NCBI GenBank assembly: GCA_017428545.1 | Contig: JAFRQR010000032.1 | Coordinates: 35,103 to 99,102 of the forward strand | DNA length: 64,000 nt | DNA from: Clostridiales bacterium | GTDB taxonomy: Bacteria > Bacillota > Clostridia > Saccharofermentanales > Saccharofermentanaceae | Direction of reading: 5' to 3' | Shown here: positions 16,305 through 24,107 of the stretch, piece by piece | How the letters are laid out: each line of letters begins with the position of its first letter | How positions within the stretch are numbered: position 1 is the first letter of the stretch | Position numbers and translations under genes: made by a program | Notes under the pieces: model-generated | Seen by the model: the letters and a program-made list of their open reading frames with translations, nothing else | The model's database searches: none | Told to the model about the DNA's origin: nothing

Positions 16305-18028
16305 TTAGAAGACTACTTAAATCAGTACGAGAGTACAAGAAGCCCTCGATCCTGTCTCCGGTCCTTGTCTCCTGCGAAGTCGTCATGGAGGTCCTGATGC
16401 CTCTATTGATGAGTAAGCTTATAGACAACGGTATCGAAAAAAGTGACATGAATTATGTATGGGTCATGGGAACGCTCCTTCTGGTGTGCATGTTCATCTC
16501 CATGGCATTCGGTGCACTTTCCGGAAGAGAAGCGGCAAAGGCGAGCGCAGGTTTTGCGAAGAACTTACGTCATGATATGTTCCACAACCTGCAGACGTTC
16601 TCTTTTTCAAACATCGACAAGTTTAAGACAAGCAGTATCATCACGAGACTGACGACAGACGTCACAAACGTCCAGAACGCATATCAGATGGTGATCCGTA
16701 TCGCGGTAAGAGCTCCGATCATGCTGATCTTCGCGATGTGCGCAAGCTTCTACGTCAACGCGAAAGTTGCCCTGATCCTTCTGGGGATCGCGCCGGTGCT
16801 CCTGCTTGGCCTGATCATCGTGTTCCGTTATGCGCATCCGATCTTCGTGCGTATGTTTAAAAAGTTCGACCTCATGAACAACGTTATCCAGGAAAACGTC
16901 CGCGGTATCCGCGTAGTGAAATCTTTCGTAAGAGAAGATCACGAGATCGAGAAGTTCACGGATGTAAATAACAGCATCCGAAATGACGCCGTAAAAGCAG
17001 AGCGCGCGATCAACTTCAACGCACCTCTCATGATGCTCAGCGTGTACTCGGCCATGCTCCTGATCTCCTGGATCGGCGCAAAACTCGTCGTGAACGATGA
17101 GATGACGACCGGCCAGCTGACATCGATGTTTTCCTACACGATGCAGATCCTGATGAGCCTGATGATGGTCTCCATGATCATCGTCATGATCGTTATCTCC
17201 AAGACTTCCGCAGAGCGTATCTCCGAGCTTCTCGATGAGAAGGCGGACATCACGAATCCGGAAAATCCGGTAAAAGAAGTCAAGGATGGATCCATCGATT
17301 TTGACCACGTTTACTTCAGCTATTCCAAGAAAAAAGAGAAGAGCTGCCTTTTGGACTTCGATCTTCACATCAAGTCCGGCGAGACCATCGGTATCATCGG
17401 CGGTACGGGTTCCGGTAAGTCTTCTTTCGTTCAGCTGATCCCGCGTCTTTACGATGTTACCGACGGTGATATCAAGGTCGGCGGCGTGAATGTAAAAGAC
17501 TACGACCTCGATACCATCCGCGACAACGTGGCCATGGTGCTTCAGAAGAATGTCCTTTTCTCCGGAACCATTAAGGAAAACCTCCGCTGGGGTAATCCGG
17601 AGGCGACCGACGAAGAGATGATCCAGGCTTGTAAAATCGCGCAGGCAGACTCGTTTATAAGTGCTTTTCCGGATGGATATGACACATATATCGAGCAGGG
17701 CGGTTCCAACGTTTCGGGCGGACAGAAGCAGAGACTTTGTATTGCCAGAGCGCTCCTTAAAAAACCGAAGATCCTGATCCTCGACGACAGTACGAGTGCC
17801 GTCGATACCGCGACGGATGCGCAGATCCAGAAGGGCTTTGCCGAGTTTATCCCGGGCACCACGAAACTCATCATCGCACAGCGTATTTCGTCCGTCGAAA
17901 ACGCCGACAGGATCATCGTTATCGATAACGGCCGGATCAACGCCGTCGGCACCCACGAGGAGCTTTTGAAAGACAACGAAATCTATAAGGAAGTATATGA
18001 ATCCCAGAAGAAGGGAGGTGATCAGTAA
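16301..18028 (+). CDS. ABC exporter half-transporter, subunit A (multidrug/peptide type)
   Basis: 575 residues: six-helix membrane domain (about 1-320) and a nucleotide-binding domain with Walker A GGTGSGKSS, Q-loop, signature VSGGQKQR and Walker B ILILDDST. The residue after Walker B is Asp rather than the catalytic Glu, so this is probably the degenerate-site subunit of a heterodimer, as in LmrCD and BmrCD. It follows marR with a 4-bp overlap and its last base is the first base of the next gene's ATG. The likely role is ATP-driven export of drugs, bile-like compounds or peptides under MarR control. Confidence 0.93.
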   Translation: MIRRLLKSVREYKKPSILSPVLVSCEVVMEVLMPLLMSKLIDNGIEKSDMNYVWVMGTLLLVCMFISMAFGALSGREAAKASAGFAKNLRHDMFHNLQTFSFSNIDKFKTSSIITRLTTDVTNVQNAYQMVIRIAVRAPIMLIFAMCASFYVNAKVALILLGIAPVLLLGLIIVFRYAHPIFVRMFKKFDLMNNVIQENVRGIRVVKSFVREDHEIEKFTDVNNSIRNDAVKAERAINFNAPLMMLSVYSAMLLISWIGAKLVVNDEMTTGQLTSMFSYTMQILMSLMMVSMIIVMIVISKTSAERISELLDEKADITNPENPVKEVKDGSIDFDHVYFSYSKKKEKSCLLDFDLHIKSGETIGIIGGTGSGKSSFVQLIPRLYDVTDGDIKVGGVNVKDYDLDTIRDNVAMVLQKNVLFSGTIKENLRWGNPEATDEEMIQACKIAQADSFISAFPDGYDTYIEQGGSNVSGGQKQRLCIARALLKKPKILILDDSTSAVDTATDAQIQKGFAEFIPGTTKLIIAQRISSVENADRIIVIDNGRINAVGTHEELLKDNEIYKEVYESQKKGGDQ

Positions 18029-20007
18029 TGCCGCCGCCGAGAGGAGCACGTCCGATGAATCGGGAGGACTTTAAGAAAAACCCGATCAGTAAAGGCCTGG
18101 TCAAAAAGCTGATGTCTTACACGACCGGTAAATACAAGGCATTGCTGGGCATCGTTATCCTTTGCATCATCGTGGCATCCGTCACGAGTGTTCTGGGCAA
18201 TATGTTCATCAAAAACCTGATCGACGATTATATCGTTCCGATCCTGAAAACAAAAACGGAAACGGGAGCTGCCGATTTCTCCGGTCTTCTGAAATGGATC
18301 CGCATGGTCGCCATACTGTTCGGATTCGGCGTCATTGCCAACCTTGTTCAGGGACAGGTCATGCTCGTCATCTCCAACAATGTGCTGAGAAATATCCGCG
18401 GTGATATGTTCAAGCACATGCAGACGCTTCCGATCTCTTACTTCGACACGCATTCGCACGGCGATGTCATGAGCCATTACACCAACGACGTAGATACACT
18501 TCGTCAGATGATCTCCCAGAGCTTCCCGCAGATGATCTCTTCGGGGATCACGATCGTCGCGACACTGGCTGCCATGATCTACACTTCCTGGCATCTGACC
18601 ATCGTAGTTCTCCTGGGCACCTTCGCCATGATCTTCCTGATGGGAAGGATCGGCGGAAAGAGTGCCACCTTCTTCATGAAGCAGCAGGCTTCCCTCGGTG
18701 ATCTCAACGGGTATATCGAGGAGATGGTAAACGGTCAGAAAGTCGTTAAGGTATTCACTTACGAAGACCGCGCGAAAAGCACTTTTGACAAGAAGAATGA
18801 GGAACTTTGCGACAATGCGACTAAGGCCAACATCTTCGCGAATATCCTGATGCCGATCATGGGCAACATCGGTAACGTCCTTTACGTGCTCGTTGCTTTT
18901 ATCGGCGGATTCCTCGCGATCGAATGCGGACTTTCCGAGGTCATCACCATCGGTGTTATCGGATCGTTCCTGCAGCTGACAAAGTCCTTTATCATGCCGG
19001 TATCCCAGGTATCCCAGCAGATGAACTCGATCATCATGGCGATGGCCGGTGCCGACCGTATCTTCAAGCTCCTCGACGAAAAGCCGGAGGAAGACAACGG
19101 ATACGTCACTCTCGTGCACTGCAAGAAGGAAGGCGATACGCTTACTGAAGTTCCGGAAGAAGAAGCACTTTCTTTCAAGCGCGCCCACGGCGGAAAAGAA
19201 TCCGACGGATCGACTTCGTATGTATGGGCATGGAAGCATCCGCATAAGGACGGTACGCTTACGTATGCCGAGGTCAAAGGCGATGTAAGGCTTTTCGATG
19301 TCGACTTCAGCTACGACGGCAAAAAGCAGGTCCTCTACGATATCTCGCTTTATGCAAAGCCGGGCCAGAAGATCGCTTTTGTAGGTGCGACCGGTGCAGG
19401 TAAGACCACGATCACGAACCTCATCAACCGCTTCTACGATATCGCCGACGGTAAGATCCGTTACGACGACATCAACATCAACAAGATCAAAAAGAATGAC
19501 CTGCGTCACTCTCTCGGTATCGTTCTACAGGACACGAACCTCTTTACGGGTTCTGTTATGGAAAACATCCGCTACGGTAACCTTCTGGCGACTGATGAAG
19601 AATGCATTGAGGCAGCCAAGCTTGCCAACGCGCACGACTTTATCAGCAAGCTCCCGCAGGGCTATGATACCGTACTGACCAGTAACGGTGCAGAACTTTC
19701 CCAGGGCCAGCGCCAGCTGATCGCGATCGCGCGTGCGGCCGTTGCCGATCCGCCGGTCATGATCCTCGATGAGGCGACCTCTTCGATCGATACCCGTACC
19801 GAGGCCATCGTACAGAGAGGTATGGATGCCCTGATGGAGAACCGTACCGTATTCGTTATCGCGCACCGTCTTTCGACCGTTCAGAACAGTAAGGCGATCA
19901 TGGTACTTGAAAACGGCCACATCATCGAGCGAGGCGACCACCAGTCCCTCATCGCCGAAAAGGGCAAATACTACCAGCTCTATACCGGCGCCTTCGAACT
20001 CGAGTAA
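18028..20007 (+). CDS. ABC exporter half-transporter, subunit B
   Basis: 659 residues. The start ATG at 18028 shares one base with the previous stop and has a near-perfect GGAGGTGATC ribosome site; a second in-frame ATG at 18055 has GAGGAG, so an alternative start is possible. It has a six-helix membrane domain and an ATPase domain with Walker A GATGAGKTT, signature LSQGQRQL and Walker B MILDEATS with the catalytic Glu, so this subunit carries the consensus site. About 55 extra residues (about 350-410) lie between membrane and ATPase domains, rich in charged and aromatic residues, common in clostridial members of this pair. It forms the heterodimer with the upstream subunit. Confidence 0.93.
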   Translation: MPPPRGARPMNREDFKKNPISKGLVKKLMSYTTGKYKALLGIVILCIIVASVTSVLGNMFIKNLIDDYIVPILKTKTETGAADFSGLLKWIRMVAILFGFGVIANLVQGQVMLVISNNVLRNIRGDMFKHMQTLPISYFDTHSHGDVMSHYTNDVDTLRQMISQSFPQMISSGITIVATLAAMIYTSWHLTIVVLLGTFAMIFLMGRIGGKSATFFMKQQASLGDLNGYIEEMVNGQKVVKVFTYEDRAKSTFDKKNEELCDNATKANIFANILMPIMGNIGNVLYVLVAFIGGFLAIECGLSEVITIGVIGSFLQLTKSFIMPVSQVSQQMNSIIMAMAGADRIFKLLDEKPEEDNGYVTLVHCKKEGDTLTEVPEEEALSFKRAHGGKESDGSTSYVWAWKHPHKDGTLTYAEVKGDVRLFDVDFSYDGKKQVLYDISLYAKPGQKIAFVGATGAGKTTITNLINRFYDIADGKIRYDDININKIKKNDLRHSLGIVLQDTNLFTGSVMENIRYGNLLATDEECIEAAKLANAHDFISKLPQGYDTVLTSNGAELSQGQRQLIAIARAAVADPPVMILDEATSSIDTRTEAIVQRGMDALMENRTVFVIAHRLSTVQNSKAIMVLENGHIIERGDHQSLIAEKGKYYQLYTGAFELE

Positions 20008-20023
20008 TCAATGAAATAAGAAC

Positions 20024-20102
20024 CGCGCTTTCGGAAAACCTTTCGGCCCTTCGCTTCGGACTTTATGTCCTCAGAGGTGCCTTCAGGTTTTCCGAAAGCG
20101 CG
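20024..20102 (+). repeat. Perfect 18-bp stem downstream of the ABC exporter
   Basis: CGCGCTTTCGGAAAACCT (20024-20041) pairs perfectly with 20085-20102 around a 43-nt loop that has its own GGAC/GTCC hairpin. There is no T-tract directly after it. It sits 16 bp after the stop, upstream of a normal terminator, and could protect the mRNA 3' end. Confidence 0.75.
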
Positions 20103-20125
20103 AGAAACGGAACCTTCCTTAACAG

Positions 20126-20157
20126 GTGCCGGAAGGTTTCTCCGCCGGCGCTTTTTT
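20126..20157 (+). terminator. Rho-independent terminator with a competing stem
   Basis: GTGCCGG/CCGGCGC stem followed by TTTTTT. An overlapping alternative stem AACCTTCC (20111-20118)/GGAAGGTT (20131-20138) would disrupt it, as in attenuators. Confidence 0.75.
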
Positions 20158-20201
20158 GTTCCCCTGAAATGCTAGTTGGCAATACCTCATTAATTTTTGT
20201 C

Positions 20202-20260
20202 TTGATATTCTCAAACGTCATGCTACAATATTTTTATATCGGGTGAAACTCCCGATTTTT
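20202..20260 (+). promoter_or_regulatory. Promoter followed at once by a small terminator-like hairpin
   Basis: TTGATA (20202-20207), 16 bp, TGCTACAAT (-10 at 20224-20229). A 6-bp hairpin ATCGGG/CCCGAT (20238-20256) and TTTT follow, right at the expected transcript start, 30 bp before the next gene. It could be a 5' stabiliser or an attenuator. Confidence 0.6.
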
Positions 20261-20289
20261 CAACAAGACAAGGGGTTGTTTTATAAGGT

Positions 20290-20808
20290 ATGCCGACGAT
20301 TATCAGAGACAAAAAAATTGAAAACCGTGGCCGTAAAGTGAAGGACATCAAGGACGAGAGATTTGGACACCTGGTTGCGATCGAAGAAACACCGGAGCGT
20401 TTTAACGGAAAGGTGATCTGGCGGTGCCGCTGTGACTGCGGAAACGTCATCAAGATCACATCTCACCGTCTTCTGCACACAGAGATCAGCAACTGCTTTG
20501 ACGAGAATTGCCCTTATCGCGATACGACACGAAAAGTTCTGAAGGAAGAGGATTTCTCCGGCGAGACACGCCGCTGCGCCTCCGCGATGGAAGACATCAC
20601 GGGCCAGGTATTCGGTGAACTCACTGCCGTGAAAATGACCGGTATTAAGAGCGGAAAGAACCTTCAGTGGTACTGCCGCTGCAGCTGCGGACGTCAGATC
20701 AAAGCTTTCGAGCGCGATCTTATCCGCGGTATCAAAACCGATTGCGGATCTGCACATCACAGACCGGGTATGCCGCGAATTGCACAGAAATCCGCCGCAA
20801 AGTCCTGA
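20290..20808 (+). CDS. Small protein with two Cys-rich (CxCDCG-type) zinc-finger-like domains
   Basis: 172 residues. Two related units each contain a GxxFGxLxAxx strand, then CRCDCG (about residues 51-56) or CRCSCG (about 130-135), and a final cysteine. This pattern is familiar from small zinc domains in phage and mobile-element proteins (often beside AP2 or HNH domains), where it probably binds nucleic acid. No nuclease motif is visible. The first 20 residues are basic. It is monocistronic with its own promoter; the ribosome site is weak (AAGG close to the ATG, AAGGGG 14 bp upstream). The function is unknown; a DNA-binding or regulatory role is an inference. Confidence 0.65.
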   Translation: MPTIIRDKKIENRGRKVKDIKDERFGHLVAIEETPERFNGKVIWRCRCDCGNVIKITSHRLLHTEISNCFDENCPYRDTTRKVLKEEDFSGETRRCASAMEDITGQVFGELTAVKMTGIKSGKNLQWYCRCSCGRQIKAFERDLIRGIKTDCGSAHHRPGMPRIAQKSAAKS

Positions 20809-20879
20809 CTATATATCCATATCGCCAGTACTGTCGAAAAAAAGTGATTTTCGTTAGAAAAAATCCTCCAAAAAGTATT

Positions 20880-20906
20880 TTCAAGTGCCGACTTGAAGTG
20901 TAAAAT
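20880..20906 (+). promoter_or_regulatory. glmM promoter region with palindromic candidate operator
   Basis: TTCAAGT-GCCG-ACTTGAA (20880-20897) is a perfect 7-bp inverted repeat immediately upstream of a -10-like TAAAAT (20901-20906) with TG one base before. It occupies the spacer between -10 and the expected -35 position, a classic repressor site. The regulator is not evident in the window. Confidence 0.5.
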
Positions 20907-20939
20907 TTTACCAGAAATACAAACTGGAGGAGTTTTTCT

Positions 20940-22316
20940 ATGGGTAAATATTTCGGTACAGACGGTTTCCGTGGTAAGGCCGGAGTCGTCCTTACAGCAG
21001 AACACGCCTTTAAGACAGGCCGTTTCCTCGGCTGGTACTACACTAAGAAACATCAGGAATCCGGAAATTCGGATTGTGCAAAGATCGTAATCGGTAAGGA
21101 TACTCGCCGTTCTTCCTACATGTATGAGAACGCATTGGCAGCAGGCATCGTGTCTTCGGGCGCTGATGCTTATTTATTGCACGTAACGACCACACCGTGC
21201 GTCAGCTACATCACAAGAACAGAAGAGTTTGACTGCGGTGCCATGATCTCTGCCAGCCATAACCCGTATTACGATAACGGTATTAAGCTGATGAACTTCG
21301 AAGGCGAGAAGATGGACGATGATCTGCAGGATGAGATCGAGAAGTACATCGACGGCGAGCTCGAAGAACTTCCTTACGCTTCCGAAGATAGAATCGGTAA
21401 GACGATCGATTATTATTCCGGCAGAAACCGCTACATCGGTTACCTCGTAAGCCTGGCTACCCAGTCTTTCGAAAAGCACAAGGTCGGCCTGGACTGCGCA
21501 AACGGCAGCTCCTGGATGATCGGCCGTGCCGTATTCGATGCTCTCGGTGCTAAGACCTTCGTCATCAACAACACACCGGACGGTGTAAACATCAACACAG
21601 GCTGCGGCTCCACACACATCGAGGGCCTGCAGAAGTACGTTGTAGAAAATAAGCTCGACCTCGGATTCGCTTTTGACGGTGACGCAGACCGCTGCCTTGC
21701 AGTTGACGAGAACGGTGAAGTCGTTAACGGCGACAAGATCATGTACATCTGCGCGAAGTACATGAAGGAAAAGGGTGAGCTCGACAACAATACGGTCGTT
21801 ACCACCATCATGAGTAACTTCGGTCTTTACAAGGCTCTCGACGAGGCCGGTATCCGCTATGAGAAGACCGCGGTAGGTGACCGTTTTGTTTATGAGAACA
21901 TGAAAGAGAACGGCCACATGATCGGCGGCGAGCAGTCCGGTCACGTTATCTTCAGAAAGCACGCACACACAGGTGACGGTGTTCTTACCGCCGTTATGCT
22001 GATGGGCGTTCTCATTGATACGAACCTTCCGCTTTCCCTTCTTGCCAAGGGCTGCGAGATGTACCCGCAGGTACTTAAGAACGTCGTCGTAGACGATAAG
22101 GACGGCACACTTGCCGATCCAGAAGTTCAGGCTCAGGTAGATGCCTGCACCAAGGAACTCGGCGACGACGGCCGTGTTCTTCTCAGAAAGAGCGGTACAG
22201 AGCCGGTACTCCGTGTTATGTCTGAAGCAGGCTCGATCGAAGAGTGCGAGAAGCAGGTAGACGCCATCATCGCTGCTATGGAAAAGAGCGGCCATCTTGT
22301 GGAGGTAAAGAAATAA
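20940..22316 (+). CDS. glmM: Phosphoglucosamine mutase
   Basis: 458 residues, alpha-D-phosphohexomutase superfamily. N-terminal YFGTDGFRG, active-site serine in SASHNP (Ser106), metal-binding DGDADR loop, sugar-binding GGEQSGH and phosphate-binding RKSGTEP are all present. It interconverts glucosamine-6-phosphate and glucosamine-1-phosphate for UDP-GlcNAc and peptidoglycan synthesis. It has a good TGGAGGAG ribosome site. Its stop overlaps the start of the hexapeptide acyltransferase by one base, and nagB follows, so the cluster is devoted to amino-sugar phosphates. Confidence 0.95.
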   Translation: MGKYFGTDGFRGKAGVVLTAEHAFKTGRFLGWYYTKKHQESGNSDCAKIVIGKDTRRSSYMYENALAAGIVSSGADAYLLHVTTTPCVSYITRTEEFDCGAMISASHNPYYDNGIKLMNFEGEKMDDDLQDEIEKYIDGELEELPYASEDRIGKTIDYYSGRNRYIGYLVSLATQSFEKHKVGLDCANGSSWMIGRAVFDALGAKTFVINNTPDGVNINTGCGSTHIEGLQKYVVENKLDLGFAFDGDADRCLAVDENGEVVNGDKIMYICAKYMKEKGELDNNTVVTTIMSNFGLYKALDEAGIRYEKTAVGDRFVYENMKENGHMIGGEQSGHVIFRKHAHTGDGVLTAVMLMGVLIDTNLPLSLLAKGCEMYPQVLKNVVVDDKDGTLADPEVQAQVDACTKELGDDGRVLLRKSGTEPVLRVMSEAGSIEECEKQVDAIIAAMEKSGHLVEVKK

Positions 22317-22984
22317 TGTATACGATTAATGACCTTTATGATCTTACGCAGACATATCCTCAGGTAAAGGACTATCTTTCCAAGTTCACTTATCCCTGGG
22401 AAGCACTCGCCGGAATTACTGATCTGATCCTCGAGATCGGAAAAACTCTTCCGGAAGATGAATTCGATCATCCGGCTGAGGATGTCTGGATCGCAAAAGA
22501 TGCCAAAGTATTCGCTACCGCTTATATCGGCGGACCGTGCATCATCGGTCACAAGACAGAAGTACGTCAGTGCGCGTTCGTACGTGGTTCCGCTCTCGTC
22601 GGTGAAGGCTGCGTAGTCGGTAACTCCACCGAGCTGAAGAACGTTATTCTTTTCAACAGCGTACAGGTTCCGCATTATAACTATGTCGGCGACTCCATCC
22701 TCGGATATAAGTCCCACATGGGTGCAGGTTCCATCACAAGTAACGTCAAGAGCGATAAGCTTCCGGTCGTTATTAAGAACGGTGATGAAAAGGTCGAGAC
22801 CGGACGCAAAAAGGTCGGCGCGATGCTCGGTGACTTCGTTGAGGTCGGCTGTAACAGCGTTTTGAATCCGGGTACGGTCATCGGAAGAAACAGTAACGTC
22901 TATCCGACGTCATGCGTCCGCGGAGTCATTCCGGAGAACAGCATTTATAAAGATCAGGGCAATATCGTGATCAAAAAAAAGTAA
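22316..22984 (+). CDS. Left-handed beta-helix (hexapeptide) acyltransferase, GlmU-C-like
   Basis: 222 residues from the ATG at 22316, which overlaps the glmM stop (TAATG) and has GGAGG at 22301. A short helical N-terminus precedes hexapeptide repeats (AKDAKVFATAYIGGPCIIG, VRGSALVGEGCVVGNSTELK, VGDSILGYKSHMGAGSITSNVKSD). The arrangement matches the left-handed beta-helix of GlmU and sugar nucleotidyltransferase C-termini, without a nucleotidyltransferase domain. It probably acetylates glucosamine-1-phosphate made by GlmM, or a related sugar phosphate. The fold is certain; the substrate is inferred from position. Confidence 0.85.
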   Translation: MYTINDLYDLTQTYPQVKDYLSKFTYPWEALAGITDLILEIGKTLPEDEFDHPAEDVWIAKDAKVFATAYIGGPCIIGHKTEVRQCAFVRGSALVGEGCVVGNSTELKNVILFNSVQVPHYNYVGDSILGYKSHMGAGSITSNVKSDKLPVVIKNGDEKVETGRKKVGAMLGDFVEVGCNSVLNPGTVIGRNSNVYPTSCVRGVIPENSIYKDQGNIVIKKK

Positions 22985-22990
22985 TAAAGT

Positions 22991-23026
22991 CCGCGCGTGT
23001 TAAGTTATGACATCGCGCGGTTTTTT
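22991..23026 (+). terminator. Rho-independent terminator
   Basis: CCGCGCG/CGCGCGG stem followed by TTTTTT, between the acyltransferase and nagB. Confidence 0.9.
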
Positions 23027-23073
23027 ATAAAAACAAAACTGCGCAAAAAACTCAGGTACAAGGAGGTACATTT

Positions 23074-23808
23074 ATGAAAGTTATTATCGCAGAGAATTAT
23101 CAGGATGCCAGCAAGAAGGCGGCAGACATCATGGAGAAAATCATCCGTGAAAAGCCGACATGCACCATCGGTCTTGCTACAGGATCCAGCCCGGTAGGCA
23201 TGTATCAGGAACTTTCCCGTCGCTGCAAGGAAGAGGGTCTGGACTTTTCCAAGATCCACTCCGTAAACCTCGACGAGTATGTAGGTCTTGAGCCGATGCA
23301 CAACCAGAGCTACCGTTATTTCATGGACAGCAACCTGTTTGACCACATCAACATCGATAAGGCAAACACATACGTTGCAAAGGGAATCGGCGATGTAGAC
23401 GAGAACCTCAAGGAATTTAACGAAGTACTGGATAAGGCAGATATCGAGATCCAGGTACTCGGTGTCGGTCCTGACGGCCACCTCGGTTTCAACGAGCCGG
23501 GTCCGGTTCTTTTCGATGGTGCTCATAAAGAGATCCTTGACGAATCCACGATCGATGCAAATGCACGTTTCTTCGCTTCCCGTGACGAAGTTCCGCGTTA
23601 TGCCGTAACCATGGGCATGGGCAACATCATGCGTGCAAAGGCACTCCTGATGATCATCAACGGCAACAAGGTCGATGCAGCTACCAAGCTCCTGATGAAC
23701 GACACGATCGATCCTATGTGCCCGGCGACATTCATGAGACTGCACAGAGATGCAACTGTAGTACTTGAGAAGAAGCTCGCACTCGAGATCGGCTACATCA
23801 AAGAGTAA
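23074..23808 (+). CDS. nagB: Glucosamine-6-phosphate deaminase
   Basis: 244 residues. Typical features: GLATGSSPVGMY phosphate-binding loop near the N-terminus, NLDEYVGL, the active-site GVGPDGHLGFNEP block and a C-terminal AT..RLH segment. It converts glucosamine-6-phosphate to fructose-6-phosphate and ammonia, opposing hexosamine synthesis, so together with glmM it sets the glucosamine-6-phosphate pool. The start follows a strong AAGGAGGT site. A terminator separates it from the upstream pair, so it may have its own promoter, though none is obvious in the 47-bp gap. Confidence 0.96.
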   Translation: MKVIIAENYQDASKKAADIMEKIIREKPTCTIGLATGSSPVGMYQELSRRCKEEGLDFSKIHSVNLDEYVGLEPMHNQSYRYFMDSNLFDHINIDKANTYVAKGIGDVDENLKEFNEVLDKADIEIQVLGVGPDGHLGFNEPGPVLFDGAHKEILDESTIDANARFFASRDEVPRYAVTMGMGNIMRAKALLMIINGNKVDAATKLLMNDTIDPMCPATFMRLHRDATVVLEKKLALEIGYIKE

Positions 23809-23829
23809 TCGAATAAAGAATGCATAATA

Positions 23830-23885
23830 AATCCCCCGTCGCTGGTCCTCGGCTTTGCCTGCGGAATCGCTCCGGGGGATTTTTA
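23830..23885 (+). terminator. Rho-independent terminator of nagB
   Basis: ATCCCCCG (23831-23838) pairs with CGGGGGAT (23873-23880), followed by TTTT; 34-nt loop. Confidence 0.8.
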
Positions 23886-24013
23886 TGCGTTCATTCATTT
23901 CGTTTCAGCTCTTTGATATACCCGATTCGATTAGGAAACTTCTCCGGCGGTTTTTCTTTGCAGTTTCCATAAGTTCTCGCGGATCAGAACGCGCAGAAGT
24001 AATCGGAATGAAG

Positions 24014-24090
24014 AAGCGTAAAAAAATACCTTCCGTGCCTCCGCAGTCCAAAGGACGAGGACAGCACGAGAAGGTATTTATTTTACGCTT
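24014..24090 (-). terminator. Long imperfect hairpin, terminator of the minus-strand DUF2298 operon
   Basis: AAGCGTAAA...TACCTTC pairs with GAAGGTA...TTTACGCTT over about 25 bp with a few mismatches. Read on the minus strand the distal arm includes a run of seven T. It lies about 20 bp after the DUF2298 stop. Confidence 0.8.
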
Positions 24091-24107
24091 TCCAAAACGA
24101 TTACTGA

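Noticed and set aside
16607..19509. Two long minus-strand open frames opposite the ABC exporter pair
   Set aside because: His/Asp/Arg-rich shadow translations with no domains, opposite two certain genes.
23027..23073. Amino-sugar riboswitch or ribozyme near glmM/nagB
   Set aside because: The gaps are too short and show no glmS ribozyme features.
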